Part shown: piece by piece, positions 41,201-63,406 of the stretch | Layout of the letters: each line of letters opens with the position of its first letter | Position numbering within the stretch: the stretch's first letter is position 1 | NCBI GenBank assembly: GCA_008933995.1 | Contig: WARS01000090.1 | Location: forward strand, 381,501-445,500 | Direction of reading: 5' to 3' | Length of the DNA: 64,000 nt | Origin: Datnioides undecimradiatus | Lineage: Eukaryota > Chordata > Actinopteri > Lobotiformes > Datnioididae | Notes under the pieces: model-generated | What the model saw: only the letters and a program-made list of their open reading frames with translations | Database searches by the model: none | What the model was told of the DNA's origin: nothing | Translations under genes and position numbers: made by a program

Positions 41201-41759
41201 CACCCACTCCCAAACCCAAACTCTGTCTTCCTAACCTCTTTGGCGACTCTCTTTGAAACAGGGTTCCTACACAAATCAAGCCTCCTCCTCCTCCTCCTCC
41301 TTCTCCTTCTCTCACTTTTTGCTTTGTTTTTGTTTTAATGGGTTTTGGATGGCTGCTCAACAAGCTGCGTGACTGTTAGCGCCGCTGGCTCTCACGATTG
41401 GTCGGCACAGCAACAAAAGTCACAACAACACAGGAAACGACGGCGGGACTACGACTGCTTCCGATGGGTTTCTGAGGAGGAAACCACTTTTTCTTTTTTT
41501 TCCTGTTTTTTCCTGGTTTGTTGTGCAATTTTCCCAATTTTCCCAAATCTTTAACGTGGACATCGTTTTCAAACTTTAACAGCCTCTGCAGCCGTGTGTA
41601 GGAACCCTGATTGGAGGTGTCACTGAGATTAAACCATGGGAACCTTAAAGCGACGTTCCCGCCAGAACAAAAGATCAACAAGGCTGTTAGGACCAAATAA
41701 GTGTCGGATCGAGGAATGGGCTCGCTAACCTCCCCCGTATCTCCCCCCTCTCTCCCTCT
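38212..41759 (-). other. zbtb45: Probable long zbtb45 3' UTR
   Basis: Downstream of the zbtb45 stop (41760-41762) no other gene intervenes before a well-placed AATAAA on the minus strand (plus-strand TTTATT at 38212-38217, in the context TCTCCAAATAAAAAG). On the minus strand 38450-38700 has the texture of a vertebrate 3' UTR, including a TACAGTACTGTA palindrome. A 3.5-kb UTR is therefore likely, but nearer poly(A) sites (for example TTTATT near 39556) may be used. GC-rich, CNE-like DNA at 40260-41110 lies inside it. Confidence 0.35.
40296..41104. repeat. Inverted repeat with 26-base arms, 757 bases apart
   Basis: The plus-strand arm at 40296-40321 (starting CATTCACCTTCAATTCA) is matched by the reverse complement of 41079-41104 at 23 of 26 positions. 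The similarity does not extend outward. The DNA between is GC-rich and non-repetitive, without a transposase remnant. It may be a non-autonomous element or duplicated binding sites. Confidence 0.6.
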
Positions 41760-44700
41760 CTACGTGGAGGAAGCTCCGTGGCCGGGCATGTTGGCCATGC
41801 TGCCGACCATACCAGCCGCGCCAGCCATACCTGAGGGCCCTCCCAGAGCCGGAGGACTGTGCTTGGTAGGTGAGGTCATGTCGGGCCCACGCCCCTGGCC
41901 TTGGCCCTGGGCCTGGGGGGCGTGGTGGGCGTGCTGCAGGGCGTGGCGCTCCAGCAAGGTGCGGTGGGTGAAGGCCCGGTGGCACACGTTGCACTGGAAG
42001 GTGCGCTCGGCACGGTGGGTGCGCATGTGCACGTTGAGCGAGCTTTTCTGGGTGAAGCGCTTGCCGCACATGGAGCACTGGAAGGCCCTGACGCCAGTGT
42101 GCACCACCATGTGCTTGAGGAGGTAGTCGCGCAGGGAGAAGGAGCGCCAGCAGATGGAGCACTGATGAGGTTTCTGACCTGGAGGCGCGCGCACGCACGC
42201 GCACGCACACACACGCGCACACACACACGCACACACAAAAAACTCGTGTTAACACATTTCTTTTTTAAAATTTTCTTGGTTTTTGTTCTTCAAGTGGACG
42301 TAAATTAAATATATCATCAATAATCAAACTAAATCTTTTGTTTCATACGTGTGGAACTTTATATCAAACACTGTATGCTTTTGTCACATTATTGCCATAT
42401 TTTCAGGCAAAAGAGCAGCAGAACAACTGATCTATGCTTTTAAAATCCAGTATTTTATTGATTTCTTTGCAGGATTTGCATTTCAGTATTAACAAATGTC
42501 TTAATACATCCAAGTTCTCTGCAGCTGCGTCGACACGGACCCTGACATGGACACTAAAAATCAGAAATTGGAGCCCAGTCAGATTAAAAATGCCTCATGC
42601 AAACACATCAGTCAGAAGAGACCGGGCTGCTGATTTCAATCAGGTGCAAACCTTCAATAACAATAATAAAGCGAAGCATTCAGACCATCACGGACAGTAA
42701 AGGTTGGAAACTGAGGTACTTTAAAGGGTCGAAGGGTCTCAGACGGTTTCCCAGAGTCCTTTTCTAAAATCTGCTGTTTTCTGTGAGAAAACTCAACTGA
42801 AAGCAAAACAGGTTATGAGAAGCTGTTGTTTTGCAGGTTCTGCTGACAGAGGATCGTCTGTTATCAGCGTGGACTGACACTGGATGGTTGATATGTGAAA
42901 CTACTCAGCAGCAGCAGGTTTACGACTGCAGTTACTGGCTACACATTCACTCATCCAGACGACACGCAGCAGTGGGATTATTTGGATTAGTCGAACCTCC
43001 ACCCGCTGAACCTTTCAGCTCAGGTTTGGTCTCCACCTTCTCGTTTCAGCAGCTAGATGTTGTATCGTAAAACCAAGACATGACAGGAGAAGGTTGAGGA
43101 GAAGGTTGAGGAGAAGGTTGAGGAGAGGGTGGTGCATCTTACCGGAGTGGATGAACATGTGCTTGCTGTAGTTCTTCCTGGAACGTAAAGATTTGCCACA
43201 GTGCGTGCAGTCGAACGAGGTCTCAGATCCCTGGGAGGAAGGGGAGGGGCCCGCGGAGCAGGAGGAGGTGGAGGGAGGCGGGGCCGGGGTCATGGGCGCC
43301 GGGGGAGGAGCCTGCTGACCGGGCTCTGTCCCCGCCATGCTGTCAATCCCGCCCATGGGCCCGCCCACGTAGAACGGAGCTGGCTGCGACTGGCTCACTG
43401 GGTACTGGAAAAGGAGCTGAGGGAGGAAACGGCTAAATTTAGCTGCTGTCCCCTTCAGAGTAGCCACCTTGTGCAGCGGTGCTCCTACAACGCTCGGATC
43501 TCTGTTTAACTTTATAAAACGCCGTCTCTGACGTGGCGTCCTCTGGACCTGCAGCTACTGGTCCTGATCACGATGCGCCGCAGCTACTGGTCACACAACA
43601 AAGCCTTTAACTTACGTCGCTGCATCGTAACTCGGTGCAGTAACTCCCAGTTGTTGCTGCGTGCTTGTCACTGGGCAGTGCTGCGTTCAGGAACAGCAGA
43701 AACTGTCAGACAAAGCTGGGACGGAGCTTCACACGTGCAAACGTAACATAACTCCTTTATTTTTATCATATTATCAACTTTCTGGTCTGCAGCTAGGATT
43801 TATGGTTATCTAAAGGTAAAAATACATTATATTCATATTTATGTTTTCATTCGTTCACAATCACCTGTGACTGTGAGAGAGAGCTACAGCACAGGTCATC
43901 TCAATCCATCATGTTTCTACAGTAGCCCAGAGCGGACAAACCAAACACAGGCTTGCCTGCACACCTTGAAGTGGAGGGTGGGTGTTAGTTACAACCTGCA
44001 GCCTTCACACTGCACATTTAAATCTCATCTACAATCCTAAAGATTTAATATAGTTTAATATATTTACTGTTCTTTAATTATCAGTTGAATCGATCGACAC
44101 CAGTGATCATTATGTAAACAACGTCCATTGTTTCTGATGATGACGTCAGCTCATCTGTTTACATTTACCTTTTCACGCAGTCACTCCAAAAACTAAAAAT
44201 GCAAGCGCCAACCCTCCTCTGCATTGTCATTTTCAAATTAATCACACCTGTCAGTCAAACTGCGTAGGCGGGAGGTGGTTTGGTGTGTGCGTGCGTGCGT
44301 GTGTGTGTGTGTGTGGGAGTCCATCGCATTAAAACCGACTCAGTTCTCATTTTGCTCTCCGCGTTATCTGTGTTTCATTGTTCTCGAGTGTTTTACTGTA
44401 ATTTTGGTGCCGCATTGCGTTAAACTCTGCTATCTGCCACTCAAAACATAAATAAATAAATAAATAAATAAGAGAAAAAGGAGGAAGTGCGGCGAACGTC
44501 TCGGCTAGGCGAGCGCGCTCAGCTTTGGAATTTAATTACCGTACGCCTGTCTGGTTACATGCTGTGGATGCCACGGAAAACCCACTCACACAACATGTTT
44601 CATCACTACATTCACTCGTGGTTCACCTATCTGGCCCCGTCCACAGGCATCCCACACAGCACATCCGCGCCGGGGATCGCGCGGCGTGCTGGTCTGCGTC

Positions 44701-47700
44701 TTCCTGCCGCCGCCGCTTCTGTTTTCTTTAGTTAAATACTTGAAAACACCGTCAGCAAACACCTCAAAGTTGCGTGTTTGTGTGTTTGTGTGCAATCTCG
44801 TCGGATTCTCTCTGCAAGCGGCTCCACTTTGAGAGCAAACAGGAGCAGAGAAAGTGGAAAAACCGGTCTGGTGCCCCCTCTCAGACGGCGGTTAGTGGGT
44901 GAGCGTGAATCTTAACTGCAAGACATCTATATCAGAAACATGCAAAATCTGTAATCTGAGGAAAATAAAAAGAGCCACGACGAACAAATCGACACCGAGC
45001 TTCTCCTGAGCTGTGTTATACCATCAAAACATGACACTGTATGAGTCATAATGGATCTTATGCATCAAATCTGCTTAAACCTTTAATAATAATAACAATC
45101 ACCTCTGAGTTTAGTTCATATTTTATCATTTAGAGCAGTCTGGAGGGTTTTCAGGGTCCATAGTTTGGTAGTACATCTGTACTTCTCCATGCAGTCACCC
45201 ATTCACGCCCAGCCACACATGGCAGCTGCAGCGATGGAGGAAACTAAGGAAACTCAGCCAACAATCGGGTTTAACATGGGGTTCGGTGTCTCGCCCGAGG
45301 ACCTCACAGCCAATCTTCCAGCAGCTGGACGACTGAGCCGCGGCCCGCTGGTACAGCTAAACTTTGCACCAGCGTGAAAACAGACCATGACCACACAGAG
45401 GCACGTAAACGGCGTCTTTATTAATCCAACAACTTCATTTATGAGTGAGGTTATACTGAATAACCCTTGTTGCTTTCACTCAGGTGCTTTCTTCTGCCTT
45501 ATGTACCAGAAAATACAGTTAACATGTCAGAAATATGCACGCCGATGCTGATATGACACCAAACCACGGTCTGCAGGTCTGCGATACACATATATCTAAT
45601 TTACATTTACTGTTTCATCCGGATTAACACACCTGAATCCCAACCTTTCAGAATCACTGTTGGTTTGGCTCCTATTGTGTGTAAAAGTTGGGTTCATTTG
45701 TCATTAAATACCATTACTGCACATCTGAATTACATCTTTTCATACTGTTCCACTTTAAAAGCAACAATTTAAACAACATCTTGTTAAAGTTTGGACCTTT
45801 AAACTCTGGTAAAGAGACATTTCTAAAGCTATACATGTTCGTTATCGTTGATTTGTGAATCTAAATCATTGTTTCTTAAGATATTAAAAGTATCTTGTGA
45901 ACCCGTCCGATCGCTCAGACGGCTCAGTAAGACGAGGGAACGTAAAATGATCTTTTGAGTTTTTTATCCCACTGGTTTGTCGAGTGCACTTTAATGTTTG
46001 CGAGAAGACAGTTATTGTTAATGAAATGATTGATCTTAAAGCTTCTGCGCTGACAGCGTGCATCATAAAGCCTCTGGATAAGTCGGGAGCCCGTCAGCTC
46101 TATTTAACGCTCCTGTTGCTTTTGGCTTCTACAGCTGCTGTTTAACAAAGAAAAGGGACATTTTTAATATTAAACACTCTGATTAAGTTGATTTTCAGGA
46201 CTCAGCGGAGCAGCATTCAGTCTGAGCAGGTGCCGTTTGTGGCGTCAAGACCGTGTTTGTTTTCCAACTGTAAGAACGTCTGTAATTGTAACTGAGCCTC
46301 TGGCACTTTGTCGTCGCTCCTCCTGATCGTTTAAACTCTCCCCTCAGCTTGAGGGCGCACGCACCGTGAGACACTGACCTGGTTGTTGATGGACTGTGTG
46401 GTTGGAGGCGGAGTCATAGGCTTGTTGACCCTTCCTCTGGGGTTGAACGCCATGGCCTGGGCAGGCTCGCTCTGGGGCCAGAAACTCTCGGAAAACACCC
46501 CCTGCTCGTCGTAGAAGTCCTGAAAAACACACACGGACTTAAATTAAAAGACCCAAACACACACACACAGTCTGAGCTTACACTCCTGGCTTTGATTCAC
46601 TTCAACCACTCGTGTGTTTATTAGAAGGCACGTGAGGTTCAAGCTTCCCCTCTCCCGCTGACGCACGTACACTGAGACCCCACTGAAGCGCCTGCGAGCA
46701 GCGTGCTGAACGCTTACCTGCTCCATACCGCCTGTGAACATCCCGCCTGCCTCTGCGCTCCAACTCCTTTGGCGAAACATGCGTCCTCCTCAACAAACGC
46801 GTGCACATGTGAAGACGCACATCCCTAACTACACACTTCACTGCAGCTCGCTGCGTCCCCTTTCCTGCACAGCTATCGTGTGAGCATGACATCCATCCTC
46901 ACTTTCTGCTCCCCTCCGAACGAGTGCAGACGTTGGAAAGATCAACTCGTGCAGTGCGGTCCGACCAGTCCAGCTGCATTACTGTCAAAACAGCGACGTG
47001 ATCAAAGAGACAGTTAATGTATGGCTGCGGAGATAACCTAACGAGAAACACCGGCACGGGTGGAACTCGTCTAATGTAGAGGAGCAGGACATCATGAGAC
47101 TGACTTCATGTTTGTGAGGCTGGTGGAGCTTAATCATCCACACAGAGGAAGGAAATCTGGATTAATATACTATATGCTGTGTGCATTTTGATGCATCGTC
47201 ACGTAGTGTATTTTCTGCAGATTCATTTGAAAAGGCATCTACAAAGGGACAATGTCTATTGTATAAAGCAGTTCTGCATATAAATTTACAAAACCTCATT
47301 AAGCCACCTGGTGTTAACGCCTGACCTGTGTGTGGGCTACAAACCTCTGCAGGCAGACGACATTTTAATCTTCAGTTCTGCCTTTTTACCCCCCAACCAC
47401 TTATTTTCTCTTTGTCACCGCTGTAAACAAACACTCGCTTATTCAACTGCAACGTGAAAGTGACGTACGTTTGTAAAAATATAGCGCTGCGACCCAAAAA
47501 AAGCGGCCTGCGGGCTACTTCTGTGGTCGCTCCCGGACATCCCGCGTCTCCCACTCAGCATCGGACAAACAGCTGCTTCAAACACAAAACAGCCTTGTTC
47601 AGTATTTTGTTCAGCTTTAATCACCAGATCCGTTCGTTCTGGAAGGAAGGAGATTTCTGCGAACCGTTCGGTGAAAAGGGAACGAGCTAACAATCGTTAG

Positions 47701-50063
47701 CGTCGGCGCAGAGAGAATATAACAACCTCTACATTGTGTCTGGCTCCAATCATTATAAGTTTTAGAATAAGGATGCATAAATCTTAATTGTGATTATTAA
47801 ACTATGGAGTGTGCAGATAAACAGATTCCTAATGGAACATAATTAACTGTTAATTAATCAGCGTACCAATTTCCGTGGGCCCCTTCCAACAGTCAGGAGC
47901 AAACGCCCCGTGAGTTGTGCTCAGACGTGAACTAAGGAGCAGGACAGAGCTCCAAGACAGAAGATTAGATTACTTCCAGCAGTGTTGGGTAAATTGATGA
48001 TCACATGCTTCGCTCTGCGTGAAAAACAACGCCGTAACCCCCTAAACTGAGCGGATTAATCCATTTCCAATCTCACTTTCTCTGCAGCACTTTTGAGCGA
48101 ACTGACAGGCAAAGCTGAATCCTTTTGACTGTGTGGCAGATGTTCCTTGTGTAGTCTGCAGGGTACAGCAGGCTGCGGCATAAATCCGCTCCACCATGTT
48201 TCCCCCCCCTCCTCCCTCCACTTACTTCAGGACTTGTGACAGAAATGCTGAGGATGAATCTCAAACCACAAGGTAAAAGTTTCCTTCTGAAGCGAAAATG
48301 CTGCCTTGAAACCGAGGCTCAACACTTAAAAATCTGCCAGATGATTTATGCTCCGAGTGTCCTACGAGCGGTAGTTGATAAATTATTGAAATGTTCAATA
48401 AAAGTGAGCTTCACGTCTCCAATATATATTTTTTTTCTTTTATGAGTTGCTCTGTCTCATTGGCTCCCATCGCTGCGGCTCACCTCGGAGTTAAAACCCA
48501 CCTGCCCAAAGCCTGCCATGGATTCCTGGGAGCCCTCCTGTTCTCTGTCTCGTCTGTCGTCCTCCAAGGTGTAGACGGTCCCATCTGCATCCTGAACCCC
48601 TTCGTCTTTCACCACCACTCCCTCTCCTCCCAGCACCTGGAGAGAAGAATTTCAGTGTTGAGCGGTTGAGAGAAATGATGTTTGCAACGGTGGCAGCATG
48701 TAGTCTATGAGGAGAACGGCACACTGACCGGGCCGCAGCCCCCTCAAGCAGACGCTAATGAGTTTAATGACCTACGGCAAATATGCAGAAGTCCATAGAA
48801 TATCAACAAGGCAATCAGTGCTGAAGTTGAGACGAGAGCTTCTCTTCAATTGTGCAAAGTGCAGAAACATCTCAGCGATATACGCCAATGCAGTGTGAGA
48901 AGAGGGAAAAGCAGAAAAGGAAAGAAAAGCAAACCGTTGCAGCTCTGCATGCCTGAAAGCTGTAACCATGGCAACCCTTCCCCTTATCCTTCTACCTGGA
49001 GTCTTAGCGGCTGCCTCTGCTTGCGGCTGTGGCTCGCCCCCCTGTCTCTGTCTCCGTCTCTTCCCCGCTCCCTCCCGTCCAAGTCTTCCTCCTCGCTGTA
49101 TCTGTCCATCCCCACCAGGTCATCAGAGAGGTCAGCTGTGTTGCCGCGGAGGCTGTCCCTGCCGATGCTGTCCACGCTGCCCACACCGGAGCTGCAGCCC
49201 GCTGAGAGGTTCCCTGTGCTACTAGTGCTGGCTCCGTTGGCCGTCTGGGCCAACAGGTCTCGGAGCTTGTATCTGACGTCCTGAGTACAGCTGGAGCTCT
49301 GCTTCATGAGGATTGTGCCGGCCCCTGAGCCCAGCGCGTCACCGCCACACATGGAGCCGGGGCCCATGTCGCCCAGCGCCATCAGACTCACGGTGTTCGC
49401 TTGCTCCATCGGGCCCGGGCCGCTCTCGCTGACACTAACGCTGGCACCCCCCAACCCCCCGCCCATGTTACTCGCCCCGCATTCGGCCATGAAGTTAGAG
49501 AAGTTTGCGTAACCTCCACCCCGACCCGCGCCACCAACGGAACAGCTTTCACTCCCGCCTCTCTCTGTCCCTTTCCCCGCACCACGCTCTTCCTGTTTAG
49601 GGAGAACTCCTCCGAGCATCCCTCCACCCGCTGCTGCCGCGGCGGCGGCTGCTGCGGCAGCACTCGCCGCCCCGGCCGCCGCCTTCCTCTGAGAGATGAT
49701 CTGGGTACACTCGTCGATGACCGTCTTGATCTGCAGGATGCTGGCAGCGGTGAGGATGCAGAGTGCCTGGGACTGCAGGACCACCAGCGAGCCGCTATAC
49801 ATGAAATCCACCAGCTGCTTCACGGTTTCGGCGGGCACCAGCGGCGGCACCGAGATTTCAGAGTGACCGAGCAGGAGCTTGTCCTGGAAGAAGGGGCTAC
49901 CAGCTGCCAGGACGCAGGCGTGGGCTCGCAGTGAGGCATCATGTATCCGCACGGTGACGTCGCAGAAGAGGCCCTCACGCCGCTGCGTGCGCAGGGCTTC
50001 CAGCACAGACTGGCTGGAGTTGTGAAGGTGGATGTAGTGCACGGTCTCTGTGCCAGGAGCCAT
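41760..50063 (-). CDS. zbtb45: BTB/POZ and zinc finger protein 45 (5 coding exons)
   Basis: Nuclear transcription regulator of the ZBTB45/ZBTB20 group. Coding exons: 50063-48996, 48636-48484, 46519-46379, 43416-43143, 42178-41760; phases agree and give about 684 aa. The BTB domain is near the start ([81 protein letters not shown]). A polyalanine run and Gly/Ser-rich linker follow, then [11 protein letters not shown], a ZBTB45 signature. Four C2H2 fingers lie at about 524-627: [21 protein letters not shown], then [63 protein letters not shown]. The second exon has two in-frame donors (ends 48484 or 48502, 18 bases apart), so 678 aa is possible. The last acceptor adjoins a GT/GC microsatellite. 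ZBTB20 is less likely, given the finger and linker sequence. Confidence 0.9.
42184..42238. repeat. (CA)/(CG)n microsatellite abutting the last zbtb45 acceptor
   Basis: CACACA and CGCGCA units over about 55 bases. On the minus (sense) strand this is a GT/GC tract ending a few bases before the CCTCCAG acceptor, so the usual pyrimidine tract is largely missing. Confidence 0.9.
43086..43125. repeat. 12-base minisatellite in a zbtb45 intron
   Basis: Three perfect copies of GGAGAAGGTTGA (43086-43097, 43098-43109, 43110-43121) and a partial fourth. It ends 18 bases from the splice donor of the fourth coding exon, on the intron side. Confidence 0.9.
43417..46378 (-). other. zbtb45 intron (between coding exons 3 and 4)
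   Basis: About 3 kb of intron without another supportable gene. It holds a GTGC/GT repeat at about 44287-44314, an (AAAT)n run at about 44449-44471, and a SOX-type CCATTGT near 44126. The open frames at 44487-44735 and 45165-45377 show no recognisable family. Confidence 0.6.
46520..48483 (-). other. zbtb45 intron (between coding exons 2 and 3)
   Basis: About 2 kb of intron. The segment 47740-47960 is rich in TTAATTA and ATTGTGATTA-type homeodomain words without simple repeats and may be an intronic regulatory element. No gene was recognised. Confidence 0.5.
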
Positions 50064-51300
50064 GGCGGGAGGTGGCGAGTCGCTGGGGATGGGGTGGGAG
50101 TGGGGGTGGGGGAGGGGGGGTAGGTGTCTGGGGTTTTGCGTCAGCTTGAGGGATAAGGAGGGCAGGGAGGGAAACGGGTACAGTGCATGGGCCACGGTGG
50201 GTCCGCGTCCCCTCAAACAGTCATGAGTCTGATGGAAGCTGTCAAACTGCTGCACTGCTGTGGTTCAAGTGTGCGCGAGGAGCTGCCTTTGTTGTCCTGA
50301 GCGGGAGGGACTTCGAGAGGTTTCTTCCACCAGCTTCACTGTCTCTGATAAAAACCCTGTTGAAATAAGTCACAACAAGGCTTTAGATCAAATAACGGCT
50401 ACGATATTAAACGTTGAGCACTGTGAGAAATAGTTAGAATTGTTGATTTGTTTGTTTATTTATCATTTAAGAAGCAAAAAAAAAAAAAAGCCCTGCCGCG
50501 ATTTAAATGAAAGCATTTGCAAGGGTTTTGGACTGTTGGTCAGACAAGATGAGAGATCGTGATAGACATTTTTCGCCATTTCCCGACATTTTGCGCACAT
50601 TAAATGAAACAGCCGACACAAATAACAAACATTTCACTCGACAACGACGATAATTGTTTGTTGCAGCCCAGGTTTTACATTTCGTACTCTCATTGGTCTC
50701 ATGTTTGAGCCAAGTCAGGCGGCTGCAGCTGAAGGTGACAGAGGTGACAACCGAGAAACTGCCAATTAATCTTCAAACAGGTCGCGTGCATCATCTGGAA
50801 CACCTGTTTTGGACAAATGACAGCACGTGCCGTGCGCGAGTCCAATAGCTCCTCGGGTCAGTTTGTTTGGCTATTCAGCACAGCGGGGTGGCCGGTAACG
50901 CAACACCAAAGACAAATTTGACTGCTACATTTGTTAAATAGACGCATCAACATTGACGTAGAGCGACACGAATGATTAAAACACCCCCGTTAACTACACG
51001 TAAACACAATTAACGTTAAACGGGTTGTTGACCAGCCAGCGTTAGCTCCAGCAACAAGCGAACAGGTTAACGGTGACAAGCTAACGTTAGCTAGCGTCAA
51101 GTTAGCTGTTGACATTAGCCGCTCAGCTCGCGCACGGAAATCTGCACGAAACGTCCACATTTATTCATGCAAACTTGTCATCGACATCGACCAAACACTA
51201 ACCTGAATTGTTAAATGTCGAGTGCGAACTGGCAGCGTACCTACAAGAACATAAAAGCAGCTGTCGGGAGCTCGCCCCCACGCTCCCAATACAATGCTAA
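50064..51300 (-). promoter_or_regulatory. zbtb45: zbtb45 5' UTR, first intron and presumed promoter
   Basis: Upstream of the start codon the frame stays open to about 50255, but the pyrimidine-rich sequence looks like 5' UTR. A probable non-coding first exon ends at a TAG|GTACGC donor near 51250 (minus strand), in a CpG-bearing segment. A dense cluster of GTTAGC/GCTAAC words with the perfect palindrome GCTAACGTTAGC at 51080-51091 lies just inside the presumed transcript, as it does in arhgap19. The start site is not certain. Confidence 0.4.
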
Positions 51301-51590
51301 CCTAGCTAGACTACTAGCTACTAGCTAGCGCAGATTGCGAGACAAGAACTAATAAAGTTAGCATGCCAGCTAACGCGCTACCACCCTTTTCTGCACGAGA
51401 GCATGTAAACGCTCGCGCGCGCCTGGCTGTTGGCGTCACCGCATGTAGTTTTAAAATCGTGACAACGTACCTGCAAATGTGCGGTGACAGTTCGGCGCTT
51501 TTTAATTTTCAGGCAGAGGGATGCAGCAGGAAGCCCTCAGTATAACGCACCCAACCCGGTGAGAGCTGGAAACAAACACACGCTCACAGA

Positions 51591-51707
51591 CACACACACA
51601 CATACACACACATATATATATACACGGATAGTGACACACACACACACACATACACACACATATATATATACACGGATAGTGACACACACACACACACACA
51701 CACACAA
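51591..51707. repeat. Tandem duplication of a compound CA/TA microsatellite unit
   Basis: A 44-base unit made of CACACA, TATATATA and CACGGATAGTGA is present at 51591-51634 and again at about 51639-51682, followed by a further CA run. The unique CACGGATAGTGA segment is identical in both copies, so this is a recent duplication rather than coincident repeats. Confidence 0.9.
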
Positions 51708-52026
51708 AAGGGGATGTGGAGTTTTCTTCTGCTTAGCGGCTTCACCATCAACTGTTAACGCACTGAGCACGCACCTCGTTAGTCTCACATTAGTGCATGC
51801 AGGCTCACGCCCTTAAGAAAAGTAGGACAAATACCTGCACACAAACCACATAACGCACACAGCAGGCGTGAACGCATACAAATGCATGCAAACACACCTG
51901 TACGCTCCCACACTCGCACACCGCAAGAAGAAGAGGCTATTGTTCGAAATGTGCGTTTGACTAAAATGTGTATCTGCAGCGTGAAGGGCTGGGATGGATG
52001 TTCAGATGTGCGGGGTAATATAGAAA

Positions 52027-52242
52027 AAGATCCATGCTGCCAACAACATAAGCATGTCAGCGTTATTTTAATTCATTGCACATAAGCCTTGATAATGTAT
52101 GTCATTAAATAACTGACAGGTTGATATATCTGCAGGTGTTGGCAGGTGTTCAAACGTAGCCTACAGCTTGCAGTAACTTTGTTCCGGGTGGTTAAACTTC
52201 AGTGATGATGGCAGCAGGTCTGGTGAACCTGGCACGGCGAGT
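52027..52242. repeat. 216-bp segment duplicated at 55501-55716 (likely source copy)
   Basis: This segment, from AAGATCCATGCTGCCAACAA to ACCTGGCACGGCGAGT, recurs 3.5 kb to the right with only two mismatches seen by eye (C/T and G/A near the left end). It is treated as the source because the other copy is bracketed by a 65-bp direct repeat and this one is not. It has no transposon-like ends and no coding capacity. Confidence 0.9.
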
Positions 52243-53235
52243 TTCCAGGAGCGGCGTGTACTTTCAAGGACGGAGACATGAAAGTGAGTGCAACACAGAC
52301 GAGACGCGTCTGAGTCACACAGTGAGGATAGAGGATTAGATGTCAAAGTGAGCCACACGTGGGAAATGTCTTTTATCCTGTTTAATATATAAAAAAACCC
52401 TATAATCGGCATTTTAAATCAAATTTTCTCATATCTAAGGTTAATTAGTTATTGATTAATCATAAAAATAGCTCATAAAAGGCTAAAAATTCAGTTTTTG
52501 CAGACATCTTGTGAACGTTTTTGAGAAACGTCAACATGCAGATGATTTGTTTCATCGTGGAGCTCATTTCTAGAACAAATCCAACTGTTTGAGTGCGTTT
52601 CCCGATTTTCACTCACGATATTAAACGGTCTCGGCATCTTTTAAAGCAAACAGGAGCTCATTACTCGACAAGATTGTGTCGTGGAATCTCAAGAGGAGCG
52701 TTTAATGAACATTTGGGGATCGCAAACGTTTGTATCTTAACTTCTCCACCTAAAAACAAGAGCAGCCGACCTGTGATCTGTATTGACGTCAAGCTAAAGC
52801 ACGCACCTGCACCTCAGCTAAACTTTGTGAAAAGCTCATTCCTCTGTTGCTCTCTGTCACGCAAGTGTCTCATGTTTTCTGTGCCTGACACGTGTCTATA
52901 CATTGCACTTCCCCTTATAGTATTGCATGTTAAGGCATGCTTCTGCCACTGCTTGTCAGTTTAAGAACGAGACACCAGGATTTACTCCACAACAAAATAT
53001 AATTTAATGAATTCACTTTTCACTGTGTCGATCACAAATCTATATAGATGTATAAAAGAAACAAAAAGAAGATGATCCAGTGCTCTCCTTTTGTCTTAAT
53101 GTAAGGCATGCAGTCTCCACAGAGCTTTGGACATTGAAAGCTACAGGTCATCACAGTAGGACACACTGACACTCAGCCACAAATACACACAAAAGCGCTC
53201 GTGGTTTCCACTCTCCACTTGGGGCCCAATAAACA

Positions 53236-54074
53236 TTTATTCTTTGCACATACAGTGAAGTAGAAGTGGGATTCATCACAACACCAAAAGTATAGTAGTT
53301 CACAAATAGCAACAGGATACGCTAACACCTCCACTCGGGCCTTTTTCTACCCTCTCAGCTCTCGGGGAAATTAATGATACGGTGCTGCTGGAATACTTTA
53401 ATGTGAGTTACACTGACAGGTACACAAAAAAGGGGGGTGGTGGTTAGTAGCGGATTAGCACATTGTGTGAGCATGTTGCACGTAAAATGAGGATGATTTT
53501 GAACAGCCGTGACTCTTGCGTTCGACCCAGTGCAGCGAGCCCTTTTGGAGCTGGTTTTCTGAACCAGTGGAGCCTGTAAAAACGAGCTTCGTCTGTCAGC
53601 GAGAAGGACGCCCCTTCATTTGGAAGTTACACTGAAATGCTGCTGTTGTAACTCTCATATAAAAAGTGCCGACATTTTCTTGTGTCTGTGGTGCAAAATC
53701 CTAATGACCTCTGGGATTCAAAGTGGCATCAGCTATATAAATACAATTATATATTTGCCTCCATATAAAAATAAAATTAGCAGTACACAAATATTGCACA
53801 CCTAAGGAGTTTAGATTTATCAGATTACTGACAAGCTACTGAGGAAAATGTACAAACATGGAAATAATAAACCCTCTGGTGCGGTATAAATAAATATTTA
53901 GTTATTCAGTTTTAGTTCCCTATGCATGCAGCATGTCTCTCTGGCTGTGGGGGGGCCAGGTGGGGCAGAGGTGGAGTCACGGCTGCCAAGGGGAGATGGA
54001 GTTGGGCTGTGCGGCGGGTGAAGGTCACGGTGGAGCAGCAGGTAGTTCTGGAGGATGAGTCGGGGCGGCGCTCC
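53236..54074 (-). other. hk1: hk1 3' UTR
   Basis: Non-coding DNA after the hk1 stop (54075-54077), running to an AATAAA on the minus strand (plus-strand TTTATT at 53236-53241). The ending is inferred from this hexamer. Confidence 0.5.

Positions 54075-63406
<9,332 letters not shown>

Larger units (their letters stand above)
51301..53235. other. Intergenic DNA between zbtb45 and hk1
   Basis: No gene was recognised. The interval holds the compound microsatellite near 51.6 kb and the 216-bp segment at 52027-52242 that recurs in an hk1 intron. A perfect RBPJ word CGTGGGAA (52358-52365) also occurs. The frame at 52593-52964 has no family resemblance. Confidence 0.5.

Noticed and set aside
41701..42308. 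Plus-strand frames over the zbtb45 zinc-finger exon
   Set aside because: They are antisense shadows of the conserved C2H2 exon.
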